In this document: piece by piece, positions 22,001-33,273 of the stretch
Layout of the letters: every line of letters begins with the position of its first letter
How positions within the stretch are numbered: position 1 is the stretch's first letter
Source of the DNA: Phaeoceros laevis
Taxonomy: Eukaryota; Anthocerotophyta; Anthocerotopsida; Notothyladales
Reading direction: 5' to 3'
DNA: 57,994 nucleotides
Assembly: GCA_049999765.1 (NCBI GenBank)
Contig: JBNGIQ010009421.1
Coordinates: 127,152-185,145, forward strand
Notes under the pieces: model-generated
What the model was told of the DNA's origin: nothing
What the model saw: the letters and a program-made list of their open reading frames with translations, nothing else
Databases searched by the model: none
Program-made: the position numbers and the translations under genes

Positions 22001-24209
22001 TCGAAGCACTGCTTTTGCTGCTAAGAAATGGACCTGGTACAGTAACTCTTATGGAAGTCGTTGCAGGGACGGTGGCTTGCGTTGTTGCAAGCCCAATACT
22101 TTGTCACTATGTCCATGAAGCAGCAGTCGTTCCTGATCTTATGAGGTAACAGTATTCAATTTGCACTTGTATGGGCATGGCTTGTCAGAATCTTGTCCTT
22201 CCAGTTCATTATGATTGCAGTTTTAACTGGAAAAAGTATCCTCATTGCGAACGGTACCGTGCAGGATTGTGCAAGAAGGGCAAACAACTGCAACTAGAAT
22301 TCTTGCAGCTGCAGCTGTTGCAAACTTGGGTAGCAGGAAAAAGCGGCTGGACACTATTTCTGATAAAGATATTGCCATCCTTCTGAAAATACTTGGAGGT
22401 GATTTTGAACTGCCTGAATCAACTGCAGCAACTGTGGGAGCTGATAACATTGCCTCCGTCCAATGTTCAGACTCTCAGCTATACCTGCGCCTGCAGCAGC
22501 GGTCTATGCCTTACATGCTTCTGTGTGAGCATGCATCGGCAATTCTTGTTTATGCTACCCTCTCAGGAGACAAAAAGAAGCAAGTAATAATAGACTTGGA
22601 AGCTGCTCCCATTTTAGTGAGGGCACTTCAGAACTGTGTGTCTGTAGCTGAGAGTTCTGTACACCTGACCATCTTACAAGGCGGGTCAAGGCCGATAAAC
22701 CCCGTCTTCCGTCACGCCACCCAGGAGTTTGCCATGATGGGCCTCATTCTGCTCGCTAACAAAAGCATAGACACCATGGAGAAAATTGTAAGGGCCGGAG
22801 GTATTCCCACCCTTGTCAGTTTACTGGGGGCTACGGATGGCAGGGGCAAGCTTGGTGCGAGCTGGAGTGAGGTAAGACCGATATGGCTTTGGCAACTCAT
22901 GATCATTGCTGTGCAAATGCAGCAAATGAACTGTGCATGATTTCCTCTCGTTGAAAAGCATTATGTAGAATTTGTTGCTGGTGGTTGTGTACAGATGGCA
23001 GCTGCAGCACTTTTGACAATGGCTGGGTGCGAGGCTGCAAGGGAAGAGATAATCAGAGCCAGGGGAATTCCATCCTTGGTGCAGGTCTTGAAGGGGGAAG
23101 GTGGGACATCGTTCCTCTCACTTACAGGGCTAGCAGCGATGGCGCAACTTCTGGGGGTTCTGGCGCTCAAGAGCCAAGAGGCTAAACTCCTTATGGCCAA
23201 GGCTGGAGCAGTGAGGTGCTTAGTGGAGATTCTTGTAGGCGGAGGCTGTCTTGCTTGGGCAGCAGACGCAGAATGTTGTCCTGCCGAATGCCCGGGGCTG
23301 CTAGCTCTGGCTCAAGAAGCTGCGGCTGCAGCTTTAGCCACCATGGTACTCCGTTGTGCTGAAAACGCAGAAGCTGCAGTTGAAGCCGGTGCCATTGGAC
23401 CGCTTGTACGCCTGCTTAGCGTCCCATCCTCTTCTGCAAGACCATCTTCGGTACTTGCACTGGCTCCAGCTGTAGACAGGGGCGACAGTGGGGCAAGTTC
23501 TGGAGAAACTGGGATAACCCAGGACACTAAGACGACTGTTAAAACAGCCTCTACGCTAGATAGTCACAGGAAGACAAGCAAGTTGACAACTTGTAACGAC
23601 CAGGATTTAGGGGAGAACAGAACAGGTGGGTCAATGGCGGCCATGGCTGCACTGGGCAATATGATATCATGCTTTCCGCAGTGTAAACGTGAAGTTATAG
23701 GTGCTGGAGTTATATCAAAGCTAGCCAGCTTGCTGCAACCCAAGGCTGCTTCGCCATCAAATGGTGAAGATGACTCTGCCGCTGAGCCTAGTCCAGGATG
23801 CTGTTTACAAGGCCCGACCAAGCTCCAAGAAAGTGCTGCCTTGGTTCTCGGACTTCTAGCGGAGAGTGATGCGGACCTACAGGAAACAATTCAATCTGGT
23901 GGAGTTATTTCCACAGCAGCGACGGATACAAAGATGCCTAACAACAATGGTTCTGCCTCAGGTATGCTACAGTCCGTCCTGTACCTGCCTGCATAGATCT
24001 ACACTGTTTCCTGAAACAAAGCACTTACATGGAAGTTTTCTGCTTTTTATGCATACGCAGAAGCTCCCACGGAGGTGGCGGACGACGTCGAGGATCTTGA
24101 GAAGAAACAAGAATCAGTAGATGCACCAACTTCATCCGGAGACTGTGCTGCTATTGCTCTACATTTGCATCCATTTCTTTTTGCCATCTCAGCTGACTTT
24201 CGTGCGTGA
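19003..24209 (+). CDS. Large armadillo-repeat protein (1526 residues)
   Basis: Six exons in phase: 19003-19844, 20017-20217, 20331-22145, 22265-22871, 22995-23961 and 24061-24209. Armadillo (ARM) repeats form a superhelical protein-binding scaffold. Repeats are recognisable along the whole length, for example GGIRPLVELL, GAISALIRLLKDGSQ, GAIEPLISMVG, GGIPTLVSLLG, GIPSLVQVLKG, GAVRCLVEILV and GAIGPLVRLL. The first 165 residues are low in repeat character. A Ser/Pro-rich, probably disordered segment lies around residues 465-650. No U-box, BTB, kinase or C2 domain was seen, which argues against PUB, ABAP1 or CSI proteins. Closest in style to VAC8/ARO-like ARM-only proteins but more than twice as long. 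The short hydrophobic tail (HPFLFAISADF) is not a convincing anchor. Confidence 0.85.
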
Positions 24210-24422
24210 TCATGTGGTCCAGGATCAAGAGACCCAAGGTTCGGCAGATTGCTGTCAGACACCTGCAGACAGCGTACAAGCTGTATGAAAACTTGAAGGA
24301 TGTACACAAACAAGTCCTCGGAAAGCTCATCTCATACTTCGATGCCCAGGCTAGTACTTGTTTCTGAGACGGCGATGGAATCATGGGCTAGAGTTAAGAT
24401 TCTTGCACCGTCCGATTTTAAG

Positions 24423-24480
24423 CCAGACACGTGACTTGGCATTTCAAGCCCATATTGAAATGCAAGCCACACATGTCTGG
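24423..24480. repeat. Imperfect hairpin (about 25-bp arms, 7-nt loop)
   Basis: Left arm 24423-24447 and right arm 24455-24480 are reverse complements with a few mismatches and one bulge. It sits just past the ARM gene stop, so it may be in its 3' UTR. It is shorter than typical plant pre-miRNAs. Confidence 0.65.
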
Positions 24481-24732
24481 ACCGGTTCATGGCCACAGTG
24501 GAGGGCAGTGGAGAGTAGGCTACCATCGAGAAACTTTGGAAACAGCAGAGCTCCCTCGTGGAGTCGCAATTAAACCGACTCATCCATCTGTCATCTGAAA
24601 AACCGTGAAGATAGGCTACACTCGGGCCGTACGAAACATCGTCGACCCTTTGTGGCAACGACTTAACCACCTCACGTACACCGGACGGTGAAAGGTCGAA
24701 CGACCGTTATGTTAGCTGGAGCGTTCCGGCTC

Positions 24733-24764
24733 CAATGCGATGCTCCACCTGCAGCATCGCATTG
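24733..24764. repeat. Perfect 12-bp inverted repeat with 8-nt loop
   Basis: CAATGCGATGCT at 24733-24744 is followed after 8 bases by its exact reverse complement at 24753-24764. There is no U-run after it. It lies in the intergenic or 5' leader region before the MSL gene. Confidence 0.8.
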
Positions 24765-25474
24765 TCTTGCCAGCTTGGCGCTGCCATCGCCCTCCCCGTT
24801 TCTGTTTTGTCTCCTCCCCTCGGCAGACACGCCTGCACATTGCACCTCAACTCTTCGGCACCGGAAGAATCGATGGTCCTGAAGATTTCCATCGCCGGAC
24901 CTGCGATCACGGACAGATACAAATTGCGCACTCTGCTGAAAGTTTCTCAGGATTCTTGCTTGGCTTGGATTCACATTTCTGGAGCATGAAGCGAGGGATG
25001 ACGCATCAGCAGGACCGTTGTGCAGAGCCGCATGGAGCTTTCCAGAAGAACCTGGGATTGCCTGCACCTGTGCCAAGTTCCTGAGCAGCTCAGATTGAAG
25101 TCATGTGAGGGTGGTGGTCCCACGGTGATGAGGGTCAAATGGGAGGAAACCAAAGCATAGATTGTGCTTCTCGCAAGCTACCCCAGGCATGATGGGGTCC
25201 GTCCGTAACCCTGCAGGTTGGTTCTCTGTCACCGCCATGTCCATCTATACGTAGGGTGGTGCTCTGCAGAATGCGGCAAGAGGAACAAGGTGTCTAGCAC
25301 CTGAGAAAATTCGTGCCTAGACTGCGTTTTGGCGGATTGCCTCCTTCTAGTTCTCATCGTCTAAGGCTTCATTTCCTAGGTTTCCTTCAGCCCCACCCAA
25401 AGTTGTAGGAGCTCCGGAGGTGTCGATGGCTTATAGCAGGCTGAAGGCTTGACTAGGGAAGGTGACAGAGCAGT

Positions 25475-28400
25475 GTGTCTTGCTTGAGTGCAGCAGATCC
25501 GGAGAGGAAGAGAGTCAACTTCGATGAAGAAGCTGGCATGACAGACGGGCCGGCAGCAAAAGAACATATTCTGGAGGAGGAAGACGATGAGCGTTCACCG
25601 ATCGAGGTCAGCGTAGAGCCTTCCCCACAGGGCTCCCAGAGAGTAACTACTCCCAGCCCTGCATCCTCCAGCAGTGTCAGTGATGCTTCTCTGTCGGGAT
25701 GGAGTGCGCCCCCAGGTATACACAAGGACGAGGGAAGCGCACTGCATGCTTCGACCTCTTCCGGAAAACCCAGTGGGAGCCAGGCTAGCGCTCCTGGAAA
25801 AGAGACCCTGTTGTCATTTGAGAGCCTTAAGGAAGACTGGGTGGAGGAAGAAGAGCACAGGGCACCACAGATCAAGTCATTCATAAAGTCACGTATGCCA
25901 GGCCTTGTAGCTCTGACTCTTCCTACCACCCCTGAGCCTCCAAGCATGCATAGCCCCATCGAGGAGGCCCAAGACTCTGACAACGACAGTGCAGGTTCTG
26001 GGCAGCACAGTCCTGTGGCACTCATGACAACAAGGCGTATGGCACCCCTGACAACAAGGAGACTAAAAACCCGACTGCAAGACGCACCAACATTCACTCC
26101 AGCTGTTGTGACGCAGCTATCGAGATGTGGGTCTACAACTGGACAAAGGAGGGCGTCCATAACCTCACAGCTGGCGGAGGCAGCGGCAGCAGCATTTGGA
26201 AGCACGGCTGGTGGCAATGACAACCAGCCCCACACTCTGCCAGGGAGCAGAACCTCCTTGGCATCCCTACCATCTGCTTCTAGGATGGAACCTGCTCGTA
26301 TTCCATCCTATGCAGGAGGGCTAAGGACCCCGATAAGCTCTAAATCTGTGCCACTTCCACAAATGACCAAGCCTACTACTGCGAACATGGCTACTGTCGA
26401 CGAGGAGCTGGATCCATTAGATGATGAGTCCATTCCCAAGTACAAAAAGTGGAAGTCAGAAAGGAGGTGGTTCGTATGGGCACAGTACGCGGCCCTGCTC
26501 AGCTTGGTGCCTCTTCTAATTTGTTCCATCTACATTGAAACCCTAGAGCGAGTTCGTTGGCTCAGTCTTGGTCTCTGGAGGTGGCTGGCTCTTGCTCTTG
26601 TTGTCATCTCTGGGCGCCTCATGTCGGGGTGGCTGATTCAGGTGAAGCTTCTCACATACTTCTGCCTGGTGATGGATGTGTCCCAAAGAAGTAATGCCTA
26701 TGTTGTAACTGCCTTCTTTGTCACTCTCCTGTTATATTATGCTGTCTATGTATTTCCATGTTTTTGCGGAGCTGTTCTCGTCTTTACTAGAGAGCTTTAC
26801 AGGACCTCTTTCACTAAAATTGTGTAGGTACGTATGTGGTAGATATATTTGATTCCTGGTGCACACGTTAAGAAACTGAAGTCAAACCTATGTCTTGAAG
26901 ATCCTTGTTGTCTTGATAGAAAGGCATTACCTACTCCGGAAGCGAGTTCTTTATTTCGTCTACGGTTTACGACGGGCTGTGAAAAATTGTATCTGGTTGG
27001 CATTGGTGCTCGGTGTTTGGAAGGTGATTTTTGAAGCCAACCACGATGAGCATCTGAGCCCCATTGTCACGAAGGTCAGCACACATCTGGTCACGAAACT
27101 TGTAGTTCATGCTAGTCCGTCCAATGATTGATTTCTGAATAGCTGCTTCAAGTCAACTAACTGACTCACCGTTACAGGTATTGTGGTGCTTCTGGATTGC
27201 TTCAGTGCTTTGGATGATTAAGGTGATGGCTGTGAAGGTAGCAGCCAACAGCTTTCACAGGGCAGCTTACTTTGAACGGATTCAGGATAACCTGTTTCAC
27301 CAGTATGTGATGGAGACCTTATCTGCCCCTCCTTCATTCAACGTATGGATGGACTTTGGCACTGGCCAAGCTGTAAACTTGGCAGATGCTGCTGTGGGAC
27401 TGGAGGAGCAGGGACCAAGATTTGCTGCGCCAGATTCTGCCAGGAGTGGACATGGCGGGAACAGGAGACACTTGTCGCCCGGACATCCAGGTGAAGCAGG
27501 TCACACCGGCAGTGAGCAGCAGGGAGAGGGTAATGGTAACACACGGTATGGGGGGCTCCAAACATCAAAGGCTAGAACCAGCAATGGCAGCTCCGTACCC
27601 ACAGCACCAGCTCGACAGACATCAGCAACAACCACGCCAGCCCCTATCATTGCCAGAAGCCCTATTCCTTTCCAACAGGACAAGTTGCAGGAGCTCACCT
27701 CGGATGTACGAACCCTGACCGTAGCTGTGCTTGGTTGCAATTGCATGCTTGCGCAGACTAGCTAATCTCCGGCAGCGTTAGTGGTGCAGACTGTTTCAGC
27801 CTGGACACTGAAGAGGCTGATGAAGATCATCCGGAGCACCAACATGACAACCTACGCCTCAATGTTTGCACACCAGCAAGGGGAATGGGAGATTGATAGC
27901 GAAACTCAAGCCAAAGCTGCTGCTAAAGAGGTTAGGCGTTTCCTTGATGCCATAACATTTTTGTACATGGGTGTTGCTCCAAAAAGGAGTGCATGTTGAT
28001 ATGGTGTAACTCACCGTACAGATTTTTTACAACGTCGCCAGGCCAGGAGAGAAATCTCTGCAGTTCAACGATTTTCTAAATTTTTTTCCGAAAGAGAATG
28101 CAACGCGGGCTTTCCACTTATTTGAAGTTAATGAAATTGGAAACATCACAAAGAAGGCTCTCATGAAATGGGTGGTGACCGTTTACAAGGAGCGCAGAGC
28201 ACTTGCTCTAACTCTAAGTGACAACCGCACAGTTGTTGCAAAGCTTCACCGAGTTCTAGACGTGGTACGTAACTAAGACCAATGTCGGAAGCTTATCATG
28301 TTACCAGATTGTTTTGGCAAAAACGCAAAAACTACAAGTACTGAACTCCTGAGTTCAGCAAACAAGCTGCTGACTCTCAGTTGTCTGTATGCAGGTATTG

Positions 28401-29416
28401 ACAATCATTCTCATCACAATTTTCTTCCTTATTCTGGGAGTGAACACGTCCAAGCTACTGGTTGCTCTGTCATCAACATTGCTACCCTCAGTTTTCGTAT
28501 TTGGGAATGCTGCTAGGAGCACATTTGAGTCGCTCGTGTTCCTCTTCGTAATGCATCCTTTTGATGTTGGCGACAGAATATCTGTGGACGGGCAGTCCTT
28601 CATCGTGGAGGTCAGTGGCAGGAAGGAACCCAACGCATGTCAAGAAAGTTGGGTCAGTCTGCTCGGGTTTTGCATGTGTAGTTCCTTGCAACCAACTATA
28701 ACAGTGTACTTTAAACCTCTTGCAGGAGCTGAACATTCTCAACACCATTTTTTTGAGGTAATGCGTTTCTTGCCTACCTGTGATTCCTTTTGCACTTCAC
28801 CATTAGAGCACCCATAAAGAGAAAGTATCATACAGTAAGAACATCCCCCAGATGAGATTAAAAGTCCTAAAACAATCTGCACTGTCTTCTAAGTGCAGTG
28901 GTTCCAATGAGAAGGTTTACTATCCCAACTCCTTGCTCTCAACCAAACCCATCTCCAACTTCTACCGGAGCCCAGACCAGTGGGATTCTATAGACTTTCA
29001 AATTCATGTTAGCACACCAGTAGAAAAACTGGGGATGCTGAAGGAAAGAATGACGCGGTACATTGAGAGCCTTCCTCAATTTTGGTATCCAGCCTTCAGG
29101 ATTGTTTGCAAAGACATCCAGGACACCAACAAAATGTTCATGTCCATGTGGATACAGCACCACCTCAATTACCAGGTAACATAATCTGCCTAAACAACGA
29201 GTTCCTTCTGTACTTCATTCACCCAAGCACATGGAAACTCAGGCATGGTATACGAATGTGCAGGAAGCAGGAGAGAGATGGCAACGTCGGAGTAACATGA
29301 TCCTACACATGAAGCAGCAGATGGAGGAACTGGGTATTGGATATCGTCTCCCTATGGCAGATATCACAGTCACTGGAGTGCCAGTACTGGATGTTCCCCC
29401 TGTCGTGCACCACTGA
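25475..29416 (+). CDS. MSL10-like: MscS-like mechanosensitive ion channel (MSL10 type)
   Basis: Plasma-membrane mechanosensitive channel that opens under membrane tension. Nine exons in phase: 25475-26641, 26901-27074, 27178-27720, 27790-27930, 28022-28264, 28395-28610, 28726-28757, 28899-29175 and 29264-29416, giving 981 residues. A long acidic/Ser-rich cytosolic N-terminus is followed by membrane helices. The conserved block YLLRKRVLYFVYGLRRA precedes the next helices, then FERIQDNLFHQYVMETLS and WTLKRLMKII. The pore-lining helix region is LLPSVFVFGNAARSTFESLV, followed by HPFDVGDRISVDG and VYYPNSLLSTKPISN, all typical of class II plant MSLs. A Gly/Ser/Thr-rich insert of about 110 residues in exon 3 is longer than I recall for Arabidopsis members. 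Confidence 0.94.
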
Positions 29417-29839
29417 TTAATCAAGTTGGCAGTAAGCAACGACCTGATAGTCACACCCCACCAGAGTTTGCAAAATAAGCCGCAAATAATTGAGTCTGAT
29501 GAAACTACGCAGCAAGCAATCAAACGACGCTGCGAGAAAAACTCTCTTCGATATCAGCTCAAATGACGAGCGGGGTGCTTCAAACCAGATTAGCTTGTGG
29601 GCCTTGTGTGAACTTTCTGTATTAACTGGGCTGGGGAATTTGCAAGAGAGCTGCTAAACGCTGCTTCTCAGCTCATCTCCCCCGTGCCTAGAGATGGCTT
29701 GGCAAAGGAAGGACAAAACACACGGTCCCTACCCTCACTCATCTCACATGCATGAGCAACTTTGCTCTGGTGGGCAGTTTAAGAGAATACCTTGCTGGTG
29801 CAGAACATGTACTATTAAAACTACAGGCTCTCGTGCAAA

Positions 29840-30520
29840 CTAGATGTTTGTTGTCTGCCAAAGAGAAAGATCACTGATTAACTCTCTTGTTTTGTCAATC
29901 AAGAGCTTCAAGACTCGGTTCTTTCTCACAACCTCCTGCACAAGACGCATCTAGTTGAAGTCTGGCCCTTCATATCCTCTTGCACAAGCAATTCCAAGTT
30001 CAAAGCCAATCATTCAACCGAATTGGACACGAACCTACCTCCCTCAAGTCCTGAGCTCTGTGTTCCAGCTGATCCAAGTCCGCATCATCCGCCTTCTCCC
30101 CTCCATTGTCTCGCTCTCCCGGCCTCAGCTGCGCAGCCTACCAGGTCAACCAGACCGCCAAAGCGTCCAATGACGTTACGACCACAATTCTTCCACACTC
30201 ACCTGAGGCGAATTAGTGATAGCAGCAATCACAGCTCTTAGAGCTGCACTGGAGGCCTTGTAGTGCGAGCGAACGGCGTCCACTGACCCGGACAGCGGCT
30301 CCAGGCCGTGCCCGCTACTGTCAGAGCCGGGCGCAGAAGTCGAGGGTGGGGCAGAGGTTCCTGGAGCAGACCAACCACCAGCCCTGGTGAGAACTTCATC
30401 CAGGGTCGCTAGCACCTCGTGCGCGTCATTCACTGTCGCCTCCACAAGTCTCTGTCCTTCGATGGCCAGCTCCTCCAGCGTCCCGGTAGGCGAGGAAGCT
30501 GCCGTGGCAGACTCCTCCAT
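29840..30520 (-). CDS. MED30: Mediator complex subunit 30 (plant MED30)
   Basis: Subunit of the Mediator head module, bridging transcription factors to RNA polymerase II in the nucleus. Three exons in phase: 30203-30520, 30039-30128 and 29840-29935, giving 167 residues. Matches to plant MED30 are ELAIEGQRLVEATV near the start, HYKASSAALRAVIAAI with TNSPQ at the first splice junction, and a C-terminal helix NRVLKLLIDKTRELI followed by LSLW. A Ser/Gly/Pro-rich linker separates the two helical halves. Exon 2 (DQLEHRAQDLRE) aligns with the family coiled coil. Divergent from the SOSS-B gene with only 140 bp between starts. Confidence 0.88.
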
Positions 30521-30660
30521 CGTGTGTCCCCGACTTCTTTCCCTCCACTCCTGGCCTCCTAAAGCTTGTTCGTTAGGGCTTCACGGCGATGGGATTTGTA
30601 TCCCATCCCCACTTCCACTGTCGCGAGGCCGTCACGAGCACAAGGACCGGAAGGATCAAG
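30521..30660. promoter_or_regulatory. Short divergent promoter region, MED30 / SOSS-B
   Basis: 140 bp between divergent start codons. Both genes must be driven from here or from inside each other's leader. No core motif was recognised. Confidence 0.55.
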
Positions 30661-31552
30661 ATGCAGCAGGCGGCAGGAGCAGCCGCGGTGAAGGAGGTGA
30701 AGCTCTGCGAGCTGCGGCCGTCTGCGGCCACCAACGTGAACACCACCTTCATCATCCTCGAGAAAGGTGAGTGCTGTTTCGGTCGTCGGTCGTAGGTACT
30801 CTCTCCTACCAATTCACTTGTTCTCACCTTGCTTTTCGGGTCTGCTCATAGCTCAGGACCGCAAACTCGAGTAAGCGAAGGCGCGGTCATGGTGTGTGTG
30901 GCACTGGTGGCGGACAGCACAGCAGCCGTGCACCTGCAGCTTTGGGGACCCGAGTGTGAAGCCCTTCAGCCCAGCGACATCGTTCGCCTAACAAACGGGT
31001 ACAAACTCTTGAAAAGATTTGTTCCACGCAGTAGAGGATGGATGAATTTGGGCTCCTGATGAGTCGCTGGATGACTGGCCGCAGAGTTTTCACGTTCCAC
31101 AAACCTCCCAACTTGGTGTTGCGAGCAGGGAAGAAGGGGACTCTGGAGAAGATTGGAGAGTACGGAGTCCCACCACACCCTGCCTCTCTCTCTGCGATTT
31201 AGCTAGCTAGAGTGTGATCACGTCTGGGAAGGTGGCCGAAAAAAGTGACATCCATTGTGGATACTTGGCAGGTTTGCAATGGTTTTCGTGGAGGCACCCA
31301 ATATGAGCAGGGTGCAGTGGTTACCGGATCCAGCCAACTCCAAACAATGGGTCTCTCGTCTTCACTATTCTGTTTCACAACTCGCTGACTTGAAAATTTG
31401 CTCCTGTTCTTTTTGTCTCATGTCAGTTGTGTTTACTCTTTCGTATTTCGCAGATTCCTATCGGAATAGCGCCCCAGATTCCTCCTGCGGGCCATCCAAA
31501 TCATGGTGCACTGTTGAGTAGAGGAGGGTACTACCAAGACAGGGTTTACTAG
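30661..31552 (+). CDS. NABP-like: SOSS complex subunit B-like OB-fold ssDNA-binding protein
   Basis: Homologue of SOSS-B1/B2 (NABP), a single-stranded DNA sensor in double-strand-break repair in animals; the plant role is little known. Five exons in phase: 30661-30766, 30857-30998, 31085-31159, 31272-31350 and 31454-31552, giving 166 residues. OB-fold features are CELRPSAATNVNTTFIILEKG, VALVADSTAAVHLQLWG, DIVRLTNG, NLVLRAGKKGTLEKIG and FVEAPNMSRVQWLPDP. The C-terminal tail is Pro/Gly-rich (IPIGIAPQIPP) and ends QDRVY, as expected for a disordered SOSS-B tail. The exon 2 acceptor (30856/30857) was chosen because the alternative gives an immediate stop. Confidence 0.88.
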
Positions 31553-31630
31553 GTCTCTCCGATGTTTTCCTGTATATAGACATTTTTTGACTGCAGAGAC
31601 GTACTGCCGTGTTCCAACATTTCAGGTTTA

Positions 31631-31917
31631 AGATTGTCTAACTTATAATATTGCGCCATATATGGTAAGGTAGTAAGGTTACTAATCGAGGATTAGTGAT
31701 CTCATCTTCACAAGTATTGTGTAGAGAGCTGCAGTGGGAGAATCAGCCGGAAAAATCCTATCTTTGTCCTATCTTTGTAGAGAAACAGCAACTGCCTAAG
31801 ATTGTTAAACTTCAAATATTTTATATTACATGGTAAGTAAGGGGAGGACTAGCGATAAGAATTAGTCATCTCATCGTCACACGAGAGCCGCAGGGGAAGA
31901 ATCAATTGGAAAAATAA
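31631..31917. repeat. Diverged tandem duplication (about 168-bp period)
   Basis: 31631-31760 and about 31799-31917 share the same order of motifs: AGATTGT-TAAACTT, ATGGTAAG, GATTAGT-ATCTCATC-TCACA, GCAG-GG-GAATCA and GGAAAAAT, with many substitutions and small indels. Non-coding, downstream of the SOSS-B gene. Confidence 0.65.
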
Positions 31918-32389
31918 CACGTGGCTGATCAAATTTTGCTTATGCCATTCAGACGTTGTAGTTGTCATTTGAATGTTTTATTTTACTCAAATGATAAACA
32001 TTGAAAGAACACCAACTCCGGTACTAGCTTAGTCCTATCGCTTCTTTACCTATTCTAGATCTTACAGTCTTCATACTGGTACAAGTTTCTGGTTGACGTG
32101 CTGTTGTACATTGCACTGACTTTCCTTCACAGTCAAGCCATAAACAAATCTACTACACATCCGCAGACCACGAGATCCTAGGATGAGCAGAATCAATGTT
32201 GCTTCTATGGTGGGAACTCCACCCCGAAAACCACAGCCGACCAACCTACCCCTTTCCTTGTTCCATTCCACACTCTCCCATCACGCCTGCATACATTCCT
32301 TTCCCTTTCCATAAGAGCAAGGAACTTTGCTCACACAAGTCTTCAGAAGCGATTAACTACACCCAGTTCCTGACGACAGAACCGCCTTT

Positions 32390-33273
32390 TCAGACGGCTG
32401 CAGCCGCAGGTGTTCCCTTGTGATGGTCGCCCACTCCGTGTCCATGCCCCTGATTACCGTAGGTCGGACCGTACTTGTCACCCAGAACGCCAGCGTGCAA
32501 AGCCATCAACTTCAAGATCTTGAGGGCCGCCAGGATAATGGTGAAAGCTTCCAATGTTTTCTGCACAAGACCGGACGCCGAAGGTGTTAAGTGCCAGCAG
32601 CTAGTGTCGAGTGTGGATTTGTGATCCCTCCCAGTAGCTAGCTAGAAGGCCAATGGTAAAGAAACAGCGAGCTTACCAGCCTCCTGTCCCGGCCTCCAAT
32701 GTGGATCTCCTTGGCTGCAAGTCTGTCAAAAAGCAAAAAAGCGACAGTTTTAGTTAGCAGGCCTGGCAAAGAAACCAGCTCTTACAAACACCAGAGTTGT
32801 TTGAGTATGGTTTTGGGGAAGAGCGAAGTCGCTAGGTGTGTACCCCAAAGCCAGGAAGCTGAGCAGGAGATCAATGAGAGTGGTGGCTCCAGCTGCAGCC
32901 AGGCTGTCGGTGCGCCACACCCTCAGGTGATGCATGGCGGCAAAGAGGGATGCAGCTCCGACAACTCCAGAAATGAGAGCCAAGAGAACGAAGTACGGAG
33001 TAGCAGCGTTACCTGTAAATAAGAGGGGGGGATGGTTCTGCTTCAGCAGAAGAACACGCATTCCTCTGAACAAATGAAAATCAACCAGATCTAGACTGTT
33101 TTACTCTCAAGAAGGTACTACTTATCCACGAGTGCAAGGAACGAACCAGCCACTCCCTGCTGGTCAATGAATCGGTTCATTGCCCATCCCGCCAGGGCCA
33201 ATTGAATGACCGTCATAACGAAGATCAAGAAGAGCAAAGGCGCCAACATCCCCCTTCCGATACCCATGGCCAT
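32390..33273 (-). CDS. AWPM-19-like plasma-membrane protein
   Basis: Four-helix plant membrane protein of the AWPM-19 family, which is ABA- and stress-associated; rice PM1 is reported to transport ABA. Four exons in phase: 33147-33273, 32844-33012, 32677-32722 and 32390-32560, giving 170 residues. TM1 is LLFLIFVMTVIQLALAGWA, followed by the family motif NRFIDQQ. TM2 is YFVLLALISGVVGAASL, then the conserved HHLRVWRTDSLAAAGAT, TM3 LIDLLLSFLALG, KEIHIGGRDRRL, and TM4 AFTIILAALKILKLMAL. The His/Gly-rich C-terminal tail is normal for the family. The acceptor of exon 3 is at 32723/32722. Confidence 0.9.

Noticed and set aside
24672-25084. Short frames on both strands between ARM and MSL genes
   Set aside because: Codon pattern and composition look random; no motif, no splice partners.
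25453-26235. 260-residue minus-strand frame
   Set aside because: Antisense to the Ser-rich first exon of the MSL gene; composition mirrors that exon.
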